Shown: positions 9,298-18,417, counted from the first letter of the stretch. The stretch: 61,063 nt of DNA from an uncultured Lamprocystis sp. (GCF_903933125.1 NZ_CAIZIZ010000249.1:1-61063); one strand, 5' to 3'. Notes: generated from the letters alone by a model not told the origin. Numbers and translations are program-made.

Positions 9298-9399
9298 GGG
9301 AAGCGCTGATAAAATTAGCACTTGCGGGGCCATGGGATTCTTATGTCGTTGTTTCTGAAAGGCCACCGACTGCGATCACCGAATAAATCAGCGTTTGCC
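9298..9399. mobile_element. MITE-like element with IS5-type inverted repeats
   Basis: The left end GGGAAGCGCTGATAAAATTA and the reverse complement of the right end, GGCAAACGCTGATTTATTCG, form an imperfect inverted repeat sharing CGCTGAT. Both ends are flanked by CTAG (9295-9298 and 9399-9402), compatible with a 2-base TA target duplication as made by IS5-group transposases of the IS427 type. The 102-base interior has no coding capacity. It sits directly in front of brxA. Confidence 0.6.
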
Positions 9400-9401
9400 T
9401 A

Positions 9402-9981
9402 GGCTAAGGGACAAGAGAACAGCCCCACAACCAGTCGGCGACGAGGATTGCGGAGGGAGTTTACGCCCGATGCCTGTGGTGTCAACGGCTCCACGAAGGC
9501 GGTGGGAGGACCTTCGCGGCTCTACGCGGGAGACACTCGGGAGGGTTCGCCTAGAGCTTTGCCGGCCGACGCCGTGCTTGTGCCGAAGCCGTGCTTGTTG
9601 GGATATGGGCGCATGGGCGCGTCCGGGTACCTAGGCGGCTACCGCGGTGTCTGGACGCAGCCCTGCACTCGGCCATGTAGCCAACCAGTCGACGCGCGGA
9701 TCGCAATGGGGCAGCAGTCTCCCGCCACAACCGGAAACACGTACACCACTGTAAAAAAACACTACTGATTCGCGAACGCTCACGAGGCAACCGTCCGGAA
9801 TCGCGCCAACACTGGCGTTTAGGGCATGAAAATACTAGCTGACCATGATTGGATCTTTGGGTTTTGGTGGTGTAGCCACGGTTCCATACCGCGTTAATTT
9901 TATGAGAATCAAGTCAATGTTTGCCAGTCCAGTCCACGGGTTCTGCTTGTCTGGCAATCCGCCTGCCCGGAAAGCCCGGGG
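9402..9981. other. non-coding stretch upstream of the BREX operon
   Basis: No frame here resembles a known protein on either strand; the open frames are short and proline/arginine-rich, as expected of GC-rich shadow frames. It may hold the BREX promoter or remains of an older insertion. I saw no clear promoter boxes, tRNA or intron signature. Confidence 0.4.
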
Positions 9982-10657
9982 TCAGTCACGTGGCCAGCCC
10001 CGTCCCCTGAACCCATGCTCCTTCAGCCCAGTGCCGCCCATGGTCCACGCTGAAACGATGACCTGACCGCAACATACAGGCACCAACACGCGGCGATCGA
10101 GATGGTACCCGCCAGGCCGGAATCTCTCTAACCGGTCGGTCGGCAGCAGGTCCCGGACCGGTTCGGCGGCGGTCATCAGATCGCCCTCGAGGTGCTTGGC
10201 GGCGCTGAAGCTGGCGGCGACGTGCGGTAACCCGGTGGCGGGCGGGCCGGGGTTGGGCAGTGTGGCGGGCGTGATCGGCGTCGGCGATGACTCGCGCCGC
10301 TCAGCGGGCGCCGGCGGTGACGGCGACCAGTGCGCCGGCACCAGCGCCGCGCGCAGGTTCGCCAGCATCCCCCCGGCCGCGCGCGCGGCCTCGCCGCCCA
10401 CATCGCCCACCAGGACCCGGATGTCGTGCGCGATCACGAGGGCGCGCTGGGCGTGGCTCGACCAACCTGCCGTGATCGATACGGGCAGATAGGAGACCGC
10501 CGAGATCAGCGCCAGCCCGAGCGTCAGGTCGCGCAGGGTGCTGAGGGTGTGGCGGCCGAGGGTCTGGAGGGTGGCGACGGAAACCGAGGCGGGTGAGGAT
10601 CGAGAACGGCGGGGGCGGCTGGGTATCCGGGCACTGGCGAGCGGGCGTGGAAAGCAC
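9982..10657 (-). pseudogene. probable broken gene for a small membrane-associated protein
   Basis: One minus-strand frame ending at 9982 contains a convincing stretch (LRDLTLGLALISAVSYLPVSI, a likely membrane helix, then QRALVIAHDIRVLVGDVGGE), but it has no usable start. The N-terminal part appears to continue in another frame that starts at 10657 and reads through PPPPFSILTRLGF. The two pieces would join by a frameshift near 10585. The C-terminal part is proline-rich and low in complexity. I do not recognise the family. A short intact protein starting at the GTG at 10437 (151 aa) is the alternative. Confidence 0.3.
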
Positions 10658-10841
10658 GGGCCGGTACTGTACCAGAGCGCGGGGCTACATTTTGGTGATG
10701 GCGCGCATCAGGCGCTTGCAGCGACGTGCAAGCTAAACGGGCGACGATGGCAGGACGCCACGCCTAGGCTGGCGATCATCTACCGCGTACCGCTGGCACG
10801 GGCTTGGTGGCTTGCCGTTGGCGCGCCGCTGGAGTGAGGGG

Positions 10842-11252
10842 TCAGGCATCACTGTGACGTGGTGTTCGTAAACGTGCTGCGATCAGCGGTGAGAGGGCGA
10901 GGATCACCATCCCGCCGATCATGAAGCCACCTTGCCAAGGCACGTAGTCGGCGATGATGCGTTCCCACGAGAGTCCGACAGCGCGACCGACGCCAACCTC
11001 GAAGCAGAGCATCAGGATGAGCCAGAGCAGGCCAACCGCTACCAGTGGCTTGGCATCCCGCGCGCCGATCCATCCAATCGCTAGGTAGGCGATCAGGAGA
11101 ATCATGAGCGACCCTGTGAGAACGCCAATCTGCCGTGACGCAAGGTCTCCAACAACGGGTTGGAGGAAAAGCGTCCGCAGTGTCCCGTGAACCGCCTCGG
11201 CCAAGGCAATCAGAAGCCACACCGCGAAGCCGCGAAGCAAATATGTAGTCAT
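10842..11252 (-). CDS. hypothetical multi-pass membrane protein
   Basis: The product has about four hydrophobic segments (near GFAVWLLIALAEAV, GSLMILLIAYLAIGWIG, LVAVGLLWLILMLCFEV and GGFMIGGMVILALSPLI) and a short basic tail. The frame opens further to 11288. I chose the ATG at 11252 because MTTYLLRGF directly precedes the first helix, but no start has a good ribosome-binding site. No family was recognised. It stands alone in a poorly coding region. Confidence 0.5.
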   Translation of the reverse strand: MTTYLLRGFAVWLLIALAEAVHGTLRTLFLQPVVGDLASRQIGVLTGSLMILLIAYLAIGWIGARDAKPLVAVGLLWLILMLCFEVGVGRAVGLSWERIIADYVPWQGGFMIGGMVILALSPLIAARLRTPRHSDA

Positions 11253-11300
11253 GCTTGATCGAACCATAACAAGTTGCTGCGCCGACATATATTTTGCGCG

Positions 11301-11606
11301 TCAGGGCAAAAGAATAGAAGTATCAATCAGTTTTTTTAACTTCATCATCGCGAATCGCGTGCGGGACGCTGGATTCATTCCTACGCCTTGTCTGTTACAC
11401 CAATCTGATAGCTCCTCCGCATCGAAATCAATCTTACATGCCTTAAATCCGCTTTCTTCCATCTCATGATATCTTGCTTCTGTGATTGCTCGCATCTCGT
11501 CATACGACATTGAGAATGTATCTTTATCCATAGCAATCTTACGAAGATAATCATATGGATTACGTCGATAATATGGAATTGCGCAGTATCTATCTTGAGT
11601 TTTCAT
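11301..11606 (-). CDS. small hypothetical protein, low G+C
   Basis: The 101-residue product (MKTQDRYCAIPYYRRNPYDY...) is rich in tyrosine, lysine, aspartate and glutamate and looks like a real soluble protein. A sampled 60-base line in it is about 40% G+C, against 65-72% for most of the window, so it was probably acquired separately. No Shine-Dalgarno sequence is obvious. Function unknown. Confidence 0.6.
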   Translation of the reverse strand: MKTQDRYCAIPYYRRNPYDYLRKIAMDKDTFSMSYDEMRAITEARYHEMEESGFKACKIDFDAEELSDWCNRQGVGMNPASRTRFAMMKLKKLIDTSILLP

Positions 11607-11928
11607 ATTAGGAGCGAGCGATTATTGAATACGCGATTCCTTGAGTGGCTAATTTCTCCCGCATGGGGAAGCCTGGTTCGTCCACTACATCCCCCTCGGC
11701 GTTATGGGCTGTACCGATTTGCTTGCCTTTATTAAACACGGACCGTCAGCGCTGTCGCGCCTGCAGCGAATTATTGGAGTCATAGCTGGAAAGCGCTTCG
11801 GGGCCGGGTGCCAAGGGAGTGAGTCAAGCGGCGATGGCCGAGGCGCCGACCGAGCGAGCCGGAGAGCGGGGGCAGAACCTGGCCCCATCGCTCGCTTTCG
11901 AGTCCGTGCCCCGGAGTAAGGCGTCGTG

Positions 11929-12261
11929 CTACGCGGCCAGCGCCGCTGGCGGGGTTGGCACATGAGCGGTGGGGAGGCTGGCTGGGGGCGAGATTGGTGG
12001 TCTGTGGCGTTTGGGTTCAAGCCTGGTGCTGGTCGGGTGGGCAACGGGTCTGCCCGGACCGCGCCCGCCTCTTGGAGGATCACATCGTTGTATGGCGGTC
12101 CCTTGACCGGACTGTTGCGCCGGCTGATGAGCAATGTGGTTGATTCCGATCCGAAGGGCCTCGGCCAGCGCGTCGCCAACCGGACGGGCCGCCGGGTCCA
12201 GCGAAGACCAGGCGGAGAAGATGGCGCCGAAGGCGATCCAGAGGAGGTGTTTTGGGCGCAT
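11929..12261 (-). CDS. hypothetical secreted or membrane-anchored small protein
   Basis: The start ATG at 12261 is preceded by a strong ribosome-binding site (AGGAGGAAGACC). The first 27 residues (MRPKHLLWIAFGAIFSAWSS...) look like a signal peptide, followed by LDPAARPVGDALAEALRIGI and then a proline/arginine-rich tail. The tail looks frameshifted: an overlapping frame contains VKGPPYNDVILQEAG, which reads more like a normal protein. The gene may therefore be decayed after about residue 55. Confidence 0.45.
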   Translation of the reverse strand: MRPKHLLWIAFGAIFSAWSSLDPAARPVGDALAEALRIGINHIAHQPAQQSGQGTAIQRCDPPRGGRGPGRPVAHPTSTRLEPKRHRPPISPPASLPTAHVPTPPAALAA

Positions 12262-12783
12262 GGTCTTCCTCCTAGGAGGCCAGGTACATCGCGGGTTGCG
12301 AGCGGAAGGGCGGCGGAGCGCCAATGGGCATCGGCAGCAAACAAGAATCATTGGGGGTTATTTGCCACCCGCTCCTGAAGGCGCGTCCCGAGAATGCTCT
12401 CACCTCTGCAACACGATCTGGTAGTCGGTGGTGGAAGTCGTTGGACACCCTTACAACGGCGTCGGTAGGTTATCCGAAGCGGCCAGAACGCTGGAGCGTA
12501 TTCCGCCTGTGTTGGTGTCGGACATTTCCGATGGCGGCTCGCTGGCTTTTCCGCAGCGGAAACCAAGAAGCGTATAGGAACGCCGCAACGGCGGGGCACG
12601 CACCACCGCGACCGAGCGGAGCCGACTCAATCAGGCGTCTTTGACGCCTTGCAGTGCCCCGTTTCCGCACTCATCCTCCCGACCAACGGCATCGGCCGCA
12701 GGACCGCCGTCAGGAACCGTGGCCGTGACCAAGGCAGGAACACGTCGTCGACCCAACACGCGGACAGCCGCCAAACCCGTAAC
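12262..12783. other. intergenic region before the response regulator gene
   Basis: No convincing gene is seen. The response-regulator frame is open back to 12649, but the extra N-terminus (Arg/Asn/Thr-rich) does not look like protein, so I treat it as leader sequence. Confidence 0.4.
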
Positions 12784-13485
12784 ATGCCAACCCATCCAGC
12801 GTTCGACCGGAACGTCGCAACACCGGTCAGACTCCTCATCGCTGAAGATGAGGCCCTGTTGAGGAGCACGCTCCCGGACTTGCTGCGCGCCATTGCCCCC
12901 GATGCCGTGGACGTCGTGGCGGAATGCGGGACCAGGACCGCGGCCTTGCGCCATGCCCGCTCGCTCACACCCGACGTGATCTTGCTCGACCTGCGGATGC
13001 CGGACCACGAGGGTGGACCCTGCACGCTGAGCGGGGCCGAGACTGTCGCTGCCTTGTTTCGCCAAAGTCCGGCGTCGCGGATCCTGTGCCTGACCTCGCA
13101 TGAGGATGCCCAGATCGTCCGCACCTGTCTGGACGCCGGGGCGCTCGGCTTCCTGAGCAAAGGCGTCCTGCCCGGCGAACTCTGGCAGGCCATCCGCACC
13201 GTCCACGCGGGCCAACGGTACGTGGAGGCCCAACTCCTCGCGGACGCTGACCGACGTACGACGCTGTCCGCCGACCAGGTGCGGGCGGACCTGCTGGTCG
13301 GCCGGCGCGGCGATGTCCTGCGCCTGTTACTTGACGGTTACTCGCCGACCGAAATCGCCGCCACGCTGCCGGTCGGCAAGAAGCATGTCGACAAGAAAAT
13401 TGCGGAAATCAAAGCCATCCTGGGGGCGACCACCCATATCCGCATCTACCGTCAGTGTCGGCAGTTGGGCCTCATCGAGGACTGA
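12784..13485 (+). CDS. response regulator, REC plus helix-turn-helix output domain
   Basis: The product of about 233 residues has an N-terminal receiver domain: acidic pocket E21-D22 in LLIAEDEALL, phospho-acceptor D69 in ILLDLRMPD, and a later FLSKG lysine motif. The C-terminal part (DVLRLLLDGYSPTEIAATLPVGKKHVDKKIAEI) resembles a LuxR/NarL-type helix-turn-helix. Its target genes are unknown. It is the first gene of a phosphorelay cassette (HPt protein, periplasmic binding protein and hybrid kinase follow on the same strand). An upstream in-frame start at 12649 exists but adds an implausible N-terminus. Confidence 0.85.
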   Translation: MPTHPAFDRNVATPVRLLIAEDEALLRSTLPDLLRAIAPDAVDVVAECGTRTAALRHARSLTPDVILLDLRMPDHEGGPCTLSGAETVAALFRQSPASRILCLTSHEDAQIVRTCLDAGALGFLSKGVLPGELWQAIRTVHAGQRYVEAQLLADADRRTTLSADQVRADLLVGRRGDVLRLLLDGYSPTEIAATLPVGKKHVDKKIAEIKAILGATTHIRIYRQCRQLGLIED

Positions 13486-13514
13486 TCGATCGCCATGCAC
13501 AGCCGCGAGCCGCT

Positions 13515-13540
13515 CCCGCCCTATGATCCCGCCCTATGAT
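13515..13540. repeat. 13-base tandem duplication at the HPt gene start
   Basis: CCCGCCCTATGAT occurs twice in direct tandem (13515-13527 and 13528-13540). Removing one copy would join the ATG at 13495 in frame with the rest of the HPt gene. With two copies that frame ends after 14 codons, and translation must use the ATG at 13523 inside the repeat. Confidence 0.85.
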
Positions 13541-13879
13541 CCCGCACAGGCACTGGCCCTGGCCTCCGGGAGGACGGCGATCCGGGATCGCATCCTGGCG
13601 GGCGCGCTCGCGTTCCTCGCGCCCGACTCGGAGGTCGCCCCGCTGCTTGATGTCGCGTCGTACCGCGACGCATCAGGAGAACGCGGCGAACTCGCCCACC
13701 GGGCGATCACGCTGATGACACAGGCCGGCATGCCGCAGCTCGCGAAAATCTTCCGGGCCTTGAGCGATGCGCTGCAAGCGGGACGTCTCGGCGAGGCCGA
13801 ACGGATTGCCGGCGGACTTCCCGAGGCGATCCGCCAGGTTCATGCGGCGGTCGCCGTCGCCGCGACCGGCGAAACCTAG
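13523..13879 (+). CDS. HPt (histidine phosphotransfer)-like protein
   Basis: The 118-residue helical product contains the pattern ELAHRAITLMTQAGMPQLAK followed by LSDALQAGRLGEAE, which aligns well with an HPt domain (AHxLKGxxxxxG). The histidine of LAHRAI would be the phosphate carrier; the usual K-G after it is replaced by I-T. It would pass phosphate from the hybrid kinase receiver to the response regulator. The original start was probably the ATG at 13495, which a 13-base duplication has put out of frame, so the current protein most likely starts at 13523. Confidence 0.65.
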   Translation: MIPPYDPAQALALASGRTAIRDRILAGALAFLAPDSEVAPLLDVASYRDASGERGELAHRAITLMTQAGMPQLAKIFRALSDALQAGRLGEAERIAGGLPEAIRQVHAAVAVAATGET

Positions 13880-14161
13880 ACCCTCCGGGCTATTGCCTGG
13901 CCGCGCCGTTGGGCGTTCTAATAGCCCGATGGGCGGCGTTGGTTCCAGGGGGCTCGCCCGTTGGCGCGGTGCACGACCGGCGAGCGCTCGACGACGCGGG
14001 CGCCACGTCGCGGTGCCGGACCTGCCGGCTCCGCCAGACCCGAACGCTTCGCCAACGATTGCACCAAGCGCGGGACCGCGGCATGTTAAGCCGACCCTGC
14101 GTGTGCCAGTGTCGACCAATCCCGCGATTGGACCGCTTCATCTCCATCAACCGGTAGGCGA

Positions 14162-15115
14162 ATGGAGTCAAAACGCCCAAGCGCCACTCCCGAGCGCGGA
14201 ACTAACCGGTTCGCCGCCGGTCTTATATTGCTTGCGATCCACTGGTGGTTGGCGTTCTTGCCGATCGCCCGACCGGTCGCCGCGCCAAGCAGTGTGTGTG
14301 CGGATGCCCCGGTAGTGCTGGTCCACCCACAGGTGAGATCCCGCGACGAACACGTCATCGCACAGATCGTCAGAGGACTACGTGAACGCACCCATGCCGC
14401 AGTCGGGGTCTGTTCGATCGAGGAGCTACCCGGCTCAACGCTGGACAGCGAGGGCAAAGCCGTGGTTGCCGTCGGGGAGAACGCATCCGCCGCGGCGACC
14501 CTGATCTACAACAGGGCACCCGTCGTTCCTATTCTGGTACGGCAACTGCCGAAGGAGACAGGCAGCGGGATTTCACTGTTTCTCGATCCAAACCTCTACA
14601 TCCAGCAGCTTCGCGCGTTATCGCCGGACGTGAACGTCGTCACGCTGATCCACCGTGACGACGTTCCGCAGTCCTTCATCGACACCGTCAGGGCCGCAGC
14701 TGCGGCGCATCGGCTGCGTTTCGAGGCGATCGGGGTGGCCACGCTTCGCGATGCTGCGGTGGTCGTCGAGACCGTGGTGCGTCAAGCCGGCCCCCAAGAC
14801 GGCATTTGGTTGCAAGGTCGTGTGATCGGCATGAACGCCGACATCCTACTCCCGAAGATCGTCGCGTCGAGCTGGGAGAGAAAGGTTCCGGTGTTTACCG
14901 ACGAGGCGGATTATGTCGCCCGCGGCCTGCTGTTCGCCGTCACCCACGACTATTCCGATCTCGGGCGGTCGGTCGCCGACCTGATCGATAGCGCTCGGCA
15001 AGGTATTCGGTACGCGAACGGCGTCAAGACAGTGCTCAATGGCCGCACGGCCACCGCGATCGGTATTTTCCTGCCAACGTCACAGGAAAAGGAGTTCGAT
15101 GATGTCTACAAATGA
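14162..15115 (+). CDS. periplasmic ABC-type substrate-binding-like protein (sensor partner)
   Basis: The 317-residue product starts with a basic stretch and a hydrophobic signal segment (LILLAIHWWLAFLPIA), then a periplasmic binding-protein fold typical of ABC_sub_bind/DUF534-type proteins, with motifs such as VAVGENASAAATLI and VPVFTDEADYVARGLLFAV. No transporter genes are nearby. It overlaps the hybrid kinase gene by 17 bases, which suggests it presents a ligand to the periplasmic part of that kinase rather than to a permease. Ligand unknown. Confidence 0.75.
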   Translation: MESKRPSATPERGTNRFAAGLILLAIHWWLAFLPIARPVAAPSSVCADAPVVLVHPQVRSRDEHVIAQIVRGLRERTHAAVGVCSIEELPGSTLDSEGKAVVAVGENASAAATLIYNRAPVVPILVRQLPKETGSGISLFLDPNLYIQQLRALSPDVNVVTLIHRDDVPQSFIDTVRAAAAAHRLRFEAIGVATLRDAAVVVETVVRQAGPQDGIWLQGRVIGMNADILLPKIVASSWERKVPVFTDEADYVARGLLFAVTHDYSDLGRSVADLIDSARQGIRYANGVKTVLNGRTATAIGIFLPTSQEKEFDDVYK

Positions 15116-17063
15116 CCAGCCCCCGAGCACCACGAGTTTCCTGCGTCAACTGCTGCAGGTCTTCCTTACGCTCAGCCTCGTGATAGGACTCGTCGCCCCG
15201 GTCATCATCTTTTTGACTTCCTGGCACCAGATACGCATCTTTAGCGAACGCACGGCCCAAGAGATCGCTGCGGTATTCGCAGGCGATGTCCGATATGCCC
15301 TGCTCGTTGCATCGGCCGAGGACGCGCAAGTGGTCGTCAGCAATATCCTGAAGTTTCCAGAGGTGTTATCCGCGGAAGTGGTCAACGAGCGAGGTGAACG
15401 CCTGGCCGTAGGGAATGCGCGGGACTTGGCGGCGGCGCGTCGCACGTTCGCCATCGCGCGGGTGGTGACCGCCGAATCGATCGGCGCGCCATCCGCGCTA
15501 GACGAAGGTCAGCGCACGCAAGTGGATCTCGGTCGTATCCGGATCACCGTCTCGCTCGACCGCGCTTATCGCACCTGCTTTGACGCCGCCCTTTATGCTG
15601 CCGTTCAGATCGTCGCGGTGACGCTGTTGTTATCGCTCGCGCTGATCCGCGTCTCAAGGAAGATGCTTGCGCCGTTGGCGACGCTGGTGCAGTCGCTGCG
15701 GAGCGATGCCGGCGACGCCAGCCTCCCGGCAGTCGCGGCGTGCAGTCCGTCGGAGGTGCACTTCATCTACCGGGCGATCGACGCGATGCGACGGCGCATC
15801 GCCGACGACAACCAACGCCTGGTCCGGTACGCCGATGGCCTGGAAACCATGGTCGCGGAACGCACGCGCGCGCTGGAGGAGACCCGCGACCAAGCGGAGA
15901 GCGCCAATCGCGCCAAGACGCTGTTCCTGGCGAACGTCAGTCACGAACTGCGCACGCCGTTGCAGGCGATCATCCTGCATGCCCGCTTGATCGGCGGCGG
16001 GACTGGGTTAGACAGCGCTCGCAACAGCCTCAGCACGATTCTGAGCGCATCGTCCCATCTCCTGGAATTGATCGAGCAACTTTTGGATCTGTCGAAGGCG
16101 GAATCGGACCATGGTCTGGAACTCTCCTATAGCACGTTCGGGATTCGCGACTTGGTCCACGAGGCGGCTTCCACCATTCGGGCCACACTCGCGCCCGGCA
16201 ACACGTTGACGGTGCACTGTTGCGGGGACCCCGCCGCGATCGTGTCCGACCGGACCCGGTTGCTGCAGGTCATGTACAACCTGCTGCGCAATGCGGATAA
16301 GTTCACCACGAACGGCCGTATCACGCTCACGCTGGATGTCACGAACGACCCCGATTGCGTGCGGCTGACGATCACTGACGACGGGATCGGCATCCCGCAG
16401 GAACAAATCGACCGCATCTTCGAGCCATTCTTCCAGGGCAAGTCCGCACAAGGCACCGTGTCCAGGGGGATCGGGATTGGTCTGTGGGTCACCAAGACCA
16501 TTGTCGACGCCCTTGGTGGGCGCATCGACGTTTCCAGCACGCCGGGAGCGGGGGCCGCATTCCGCGTCGAGATCCCGCGAGTCCCCAACCTCCTTGCTGC
16601 GAGGGCCGCCCCCCAAAGCCCGGATGGCGAACAGAAAACCGTTGCGGCCGGTCGGCGGTCATCCCGTGGTATTCGGGTCTTGTTCGGCGAAGACGAGGCG
16701 GTCATCCGCGAGGCGATGAGCCTATTTCTTCGGGACGCGGGATACGTCCTGGACGAATGCGCGGACGGTGTCTCGGTGCTGGCGATGCTTCAGCAGGACC
16801 CGCGCGGATACGATGTGGTGGTGTTGGATCACCGGATGCCTGGCCGCACTGGACTGGAGATCCTCACGGCGATGCGCGACACGCTACACCTGGGAACGCC
16901 GGTCATCCTATTGACCGGCAACGACACCGCCGAACTGCAGGAGGAAGCGGCGCGCTGCGGCGCCGTACTGATCGCCAAACCCGTTCAGCCAGAGCGGCTG
17001 ATCGAAGCCATCGCGCTTGCCGCGGGTGAGGCGGCTGCGACGGTGACCGGCCCAGAGGGTTGA
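15099..17063 (+). CDS. hybrid sensor histidine kinase with C-terminal receiver
   Basis: The product of about 654 residues has two membrane helices (VFLTLSLVIGLVAPVIIFL near residue 21 and AVQIVAVTLLLSLALI before the HAMP-like region) enclosing a periplasmic sensor segment. The H-box FLANVSHELRTP has its histidine at about residue 282. ATP-binding motifs (DDGIGIP, GIGLW) follow, then a C-terminal receiver with phospho-acceptor D577 in VVLDHRMPG. The start ATG at 15099 has a good ribosome-binding site (AAAAGGAG). A kinase-receiver-HPt-regulator phosphorelay can be assembled entirely from this cassette. Confidence 0.92.
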   Translation: MMSTNDQPPSTTSFLRQLLQVFLTLSLVIGLVAPVIIFLTSWHQIRIFSERTAQEIAAVFAGDVRYALLVASAEDAQVVVSNILKFPEVLSAEVVNERGERLAVGNARDLAAARRTFAIARVVTAESIGAPSALDEGQRTQVDLGRIRITVSLDRAYRTCFDAALYAAVQIVAVTLLLSLALIRVSRKMLAPLATLVQSLRSDAGDASLPAVAACSPSEVHFIYRAIDAMRRRIADDNQRLVRYADGLETMVAERTRALEETRDQAESANRAKTLFLANVSHELRTPLQAIILHARLIGGGTGLDSARNSLSTILSASSHLLELIEQLLDLSKAESDHGLELSYSTFGIRDLVHEAASTIRATLAPGNTLTVHCCGDPAAIVSDRTRLLQVMYNLLRNADKFTTNGRITLTLDVTNDPDCVRLTITDDGIGIPQEQIDRIFEPFFQGKSAQGTVSRGIGIGLWVTKTIVDALGGRIDVSSTPGAGAAFRVEIPRVPNLLAARAAPQSPDGEQKTVAAGRRSSRGIRVLFGEDEAVIREAMSLFLRDAGYVLDECADGVSVLAMLQQDPRGYDVVVLDHRMPGRTGLEILTAMRDTLHLGTPVILLTGNDTAELQEEAARCGAVLIAKPVQPERLIEAIALAAGEAAATVTGPEG

Positions 17064-17110
17064 AGACCATGGATCGTAACCTCGTGTCCGTGTCGTTATG
17101 TCTTGGGGAA

Positions 17111-17395
17111 TTACTGCCGCCGTAAGACATCGATCAGCCCGGCGCAAAATCCGAAATACTCGCCACGGAGCGATTGGTAGGCGGCGGTTCGTGGCGACAT
17201 CGGGCGTTCGGCCGTGGTGCGCCCGTCAGCGGCACCCATGCGCCGATGGAGCCGCTCCAAGATGTAGCCCAACTCGTTCGGCGCTATATCTTCCCCGGAG
17301 ACGATCCGGGCGCGCAGGGACAGGACGAAATCGCGTGCGGCCAAGTAACCGCGACGGTAGCCGCGTTGAAAAGGAGAGATATTCGACTTGATCAT
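17111..17395 (-). CDS. small hypothetical protein
   Basis: The 94-residue product starts MIKSNISPFQRGYRRGYLAA and has a GGGAGA ribosome-binding site just upstream. It is basic and helical with no membrane segment, and ends in FGFCAGLIDVLRRQ. A longer frame opens upstream to 17713 but does not look coding. It is convergent with the hybrid kinase gene and on the same strand as the tra block. I do not recognise the family. Confidence 0.65.
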   Translation of the reverse strand: MIKSNISPFQRGYRRGYLAARDFVLSLRARIVSGEDIAPNELGYILERLHRRMGAADGRTTAERPMSPRTAAYQSLRGEYFGFCAGLIDVLRRQ

Positions 17396-17928
17396 TGTTC
17401 GTCTCCCGGCCCTTGAGCGATGCAAGTCCAACAGCAAGGGCTGCTCACGGTCGATTCGGCGGGCTCCGACGATTCGACCTATGGGAAGCCTTCCGTTCCC
17501 GCCCCGGAGCCTAGCGAATGACTGCGAACGCTCAATGGACGTCAAAAGACGCGACTGTTCCACTATTCGGATGACCGTGACGACGCGCCTTGGGATTGCC
17601 CATGGCAACTCACTTGGAACACTGTCCGGTGACCTTCGTTGGAGGAGAGCATGGTTCGCAGTCGAGGTTGCTCCCCAAGATTGCGAACAAATGCGCGGTA
17701 TACCAGGCGTCAAAGGCGCCGATTTTCATGGCGCTCGCAGCGGTCAAAGCGGCTGAACCGGCACGACAGAAAACGAAATGTAGTATCCTTATAGGGGATC
17801 CGGCGTGGATGCCGTTGCGGGATTTGCATGGGGCTCGATAACCCTGCCAGTGATCGGCACAACGAAGATGGAGCTGACAAGAAAGACTTGATTGCTGTTT
17901 CCTCTTCGGGAAGGTGTGCCGCCCACGA
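17396..17928. other. intergenic region, no gene seen
   Basis: Frames here are short and shadow-like on both strands. The region separates the small gene ending the minus-strand block from the membrane-protein gene downstream of traG, and may hold a promoter for the former. Confidence 0.4.
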
Positions 17929-18417
17929 CTATTTGTTATCCTCGGATCTGTCGACATGAGATTCGCCATAAAAGCATCCACCCGAATCCATTCCGGCATA
18001 GCTGTCCACAGAGCATCCGGTCGCTGGATTGATGATATTCCGCTCCCAATCATTCCACGGGTTTGCTTGTGGCCAATCATCAAATAGCGCAGACGGGCTT
18101 GCCGTCGTATTCGGCGCGGGTCTTATGGAGTCGCAGTCGGAGTCGTTTGGTGACCACTCGCACCATGCCCTGCGGTTAGCGTCCTCTGCCACTGACGGGT
18201 TTCCGTCGCTGGAAGCGGGTGCGGCATGGCGCGAGGCAACATTCCGCTGGCTCATCAATCCTCGCAGGCCGGAAGCCGCAAGCTGGACAAAGAGACCAGA
18301 AATTACCATGGTCACGCCGAGATCGCGGTCGAAAACGAACGCGCCCACGATGAGAATCGTAACCGCGAGCGTCCACCAGGAGCGGCCGGGAACGGTACGC
18401 AAAGCAGAGAAGTTCAT
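17929..18417 (-). CDS. hypothetical inner-membrane protein downstream of traG (candidate entry-exclusion protein)
   Basis: The 162-residue product has two hydrophobic segments near the N-terminus (SWWTLAVTILIVGAFVF and LGVTMVISGLFVQLAASGL), then a polar tail ending in a motif of the NPATG...GMDSGGCFYG type. GGAGA lies just before the ATG at 18417. It is the first gene after traG on the same strand. In SXT/R391 elements the entry-exclusion gene eex lies downstream of traG and encodes a small inner-membrane protein, so this is a positional candidate; I see no sequence proof. Confidence 0.65.
   Translation of the reverse strand: MNFSALRTVPGRSWWTLAVTILIVGAFVFDRDLGVTMVISGLFVQLAASGLRGLMSQRNVASRHAAPASSDGNPSVAEDANRRAWCEWSPNDSDCDSIRPAPNTTASPSALFDDWPQANPWNDWERNIINPATGCSVDSYAGMDSGGCFYGESHVDRSEDNK

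Noticed and set aside
9402-9800. possible group II intron or retron RNA
   Set aside because: The region is GC-rich and may be structured, but no reverse transcriptase and no recognisable intron 5' or domain V sequence was seen.
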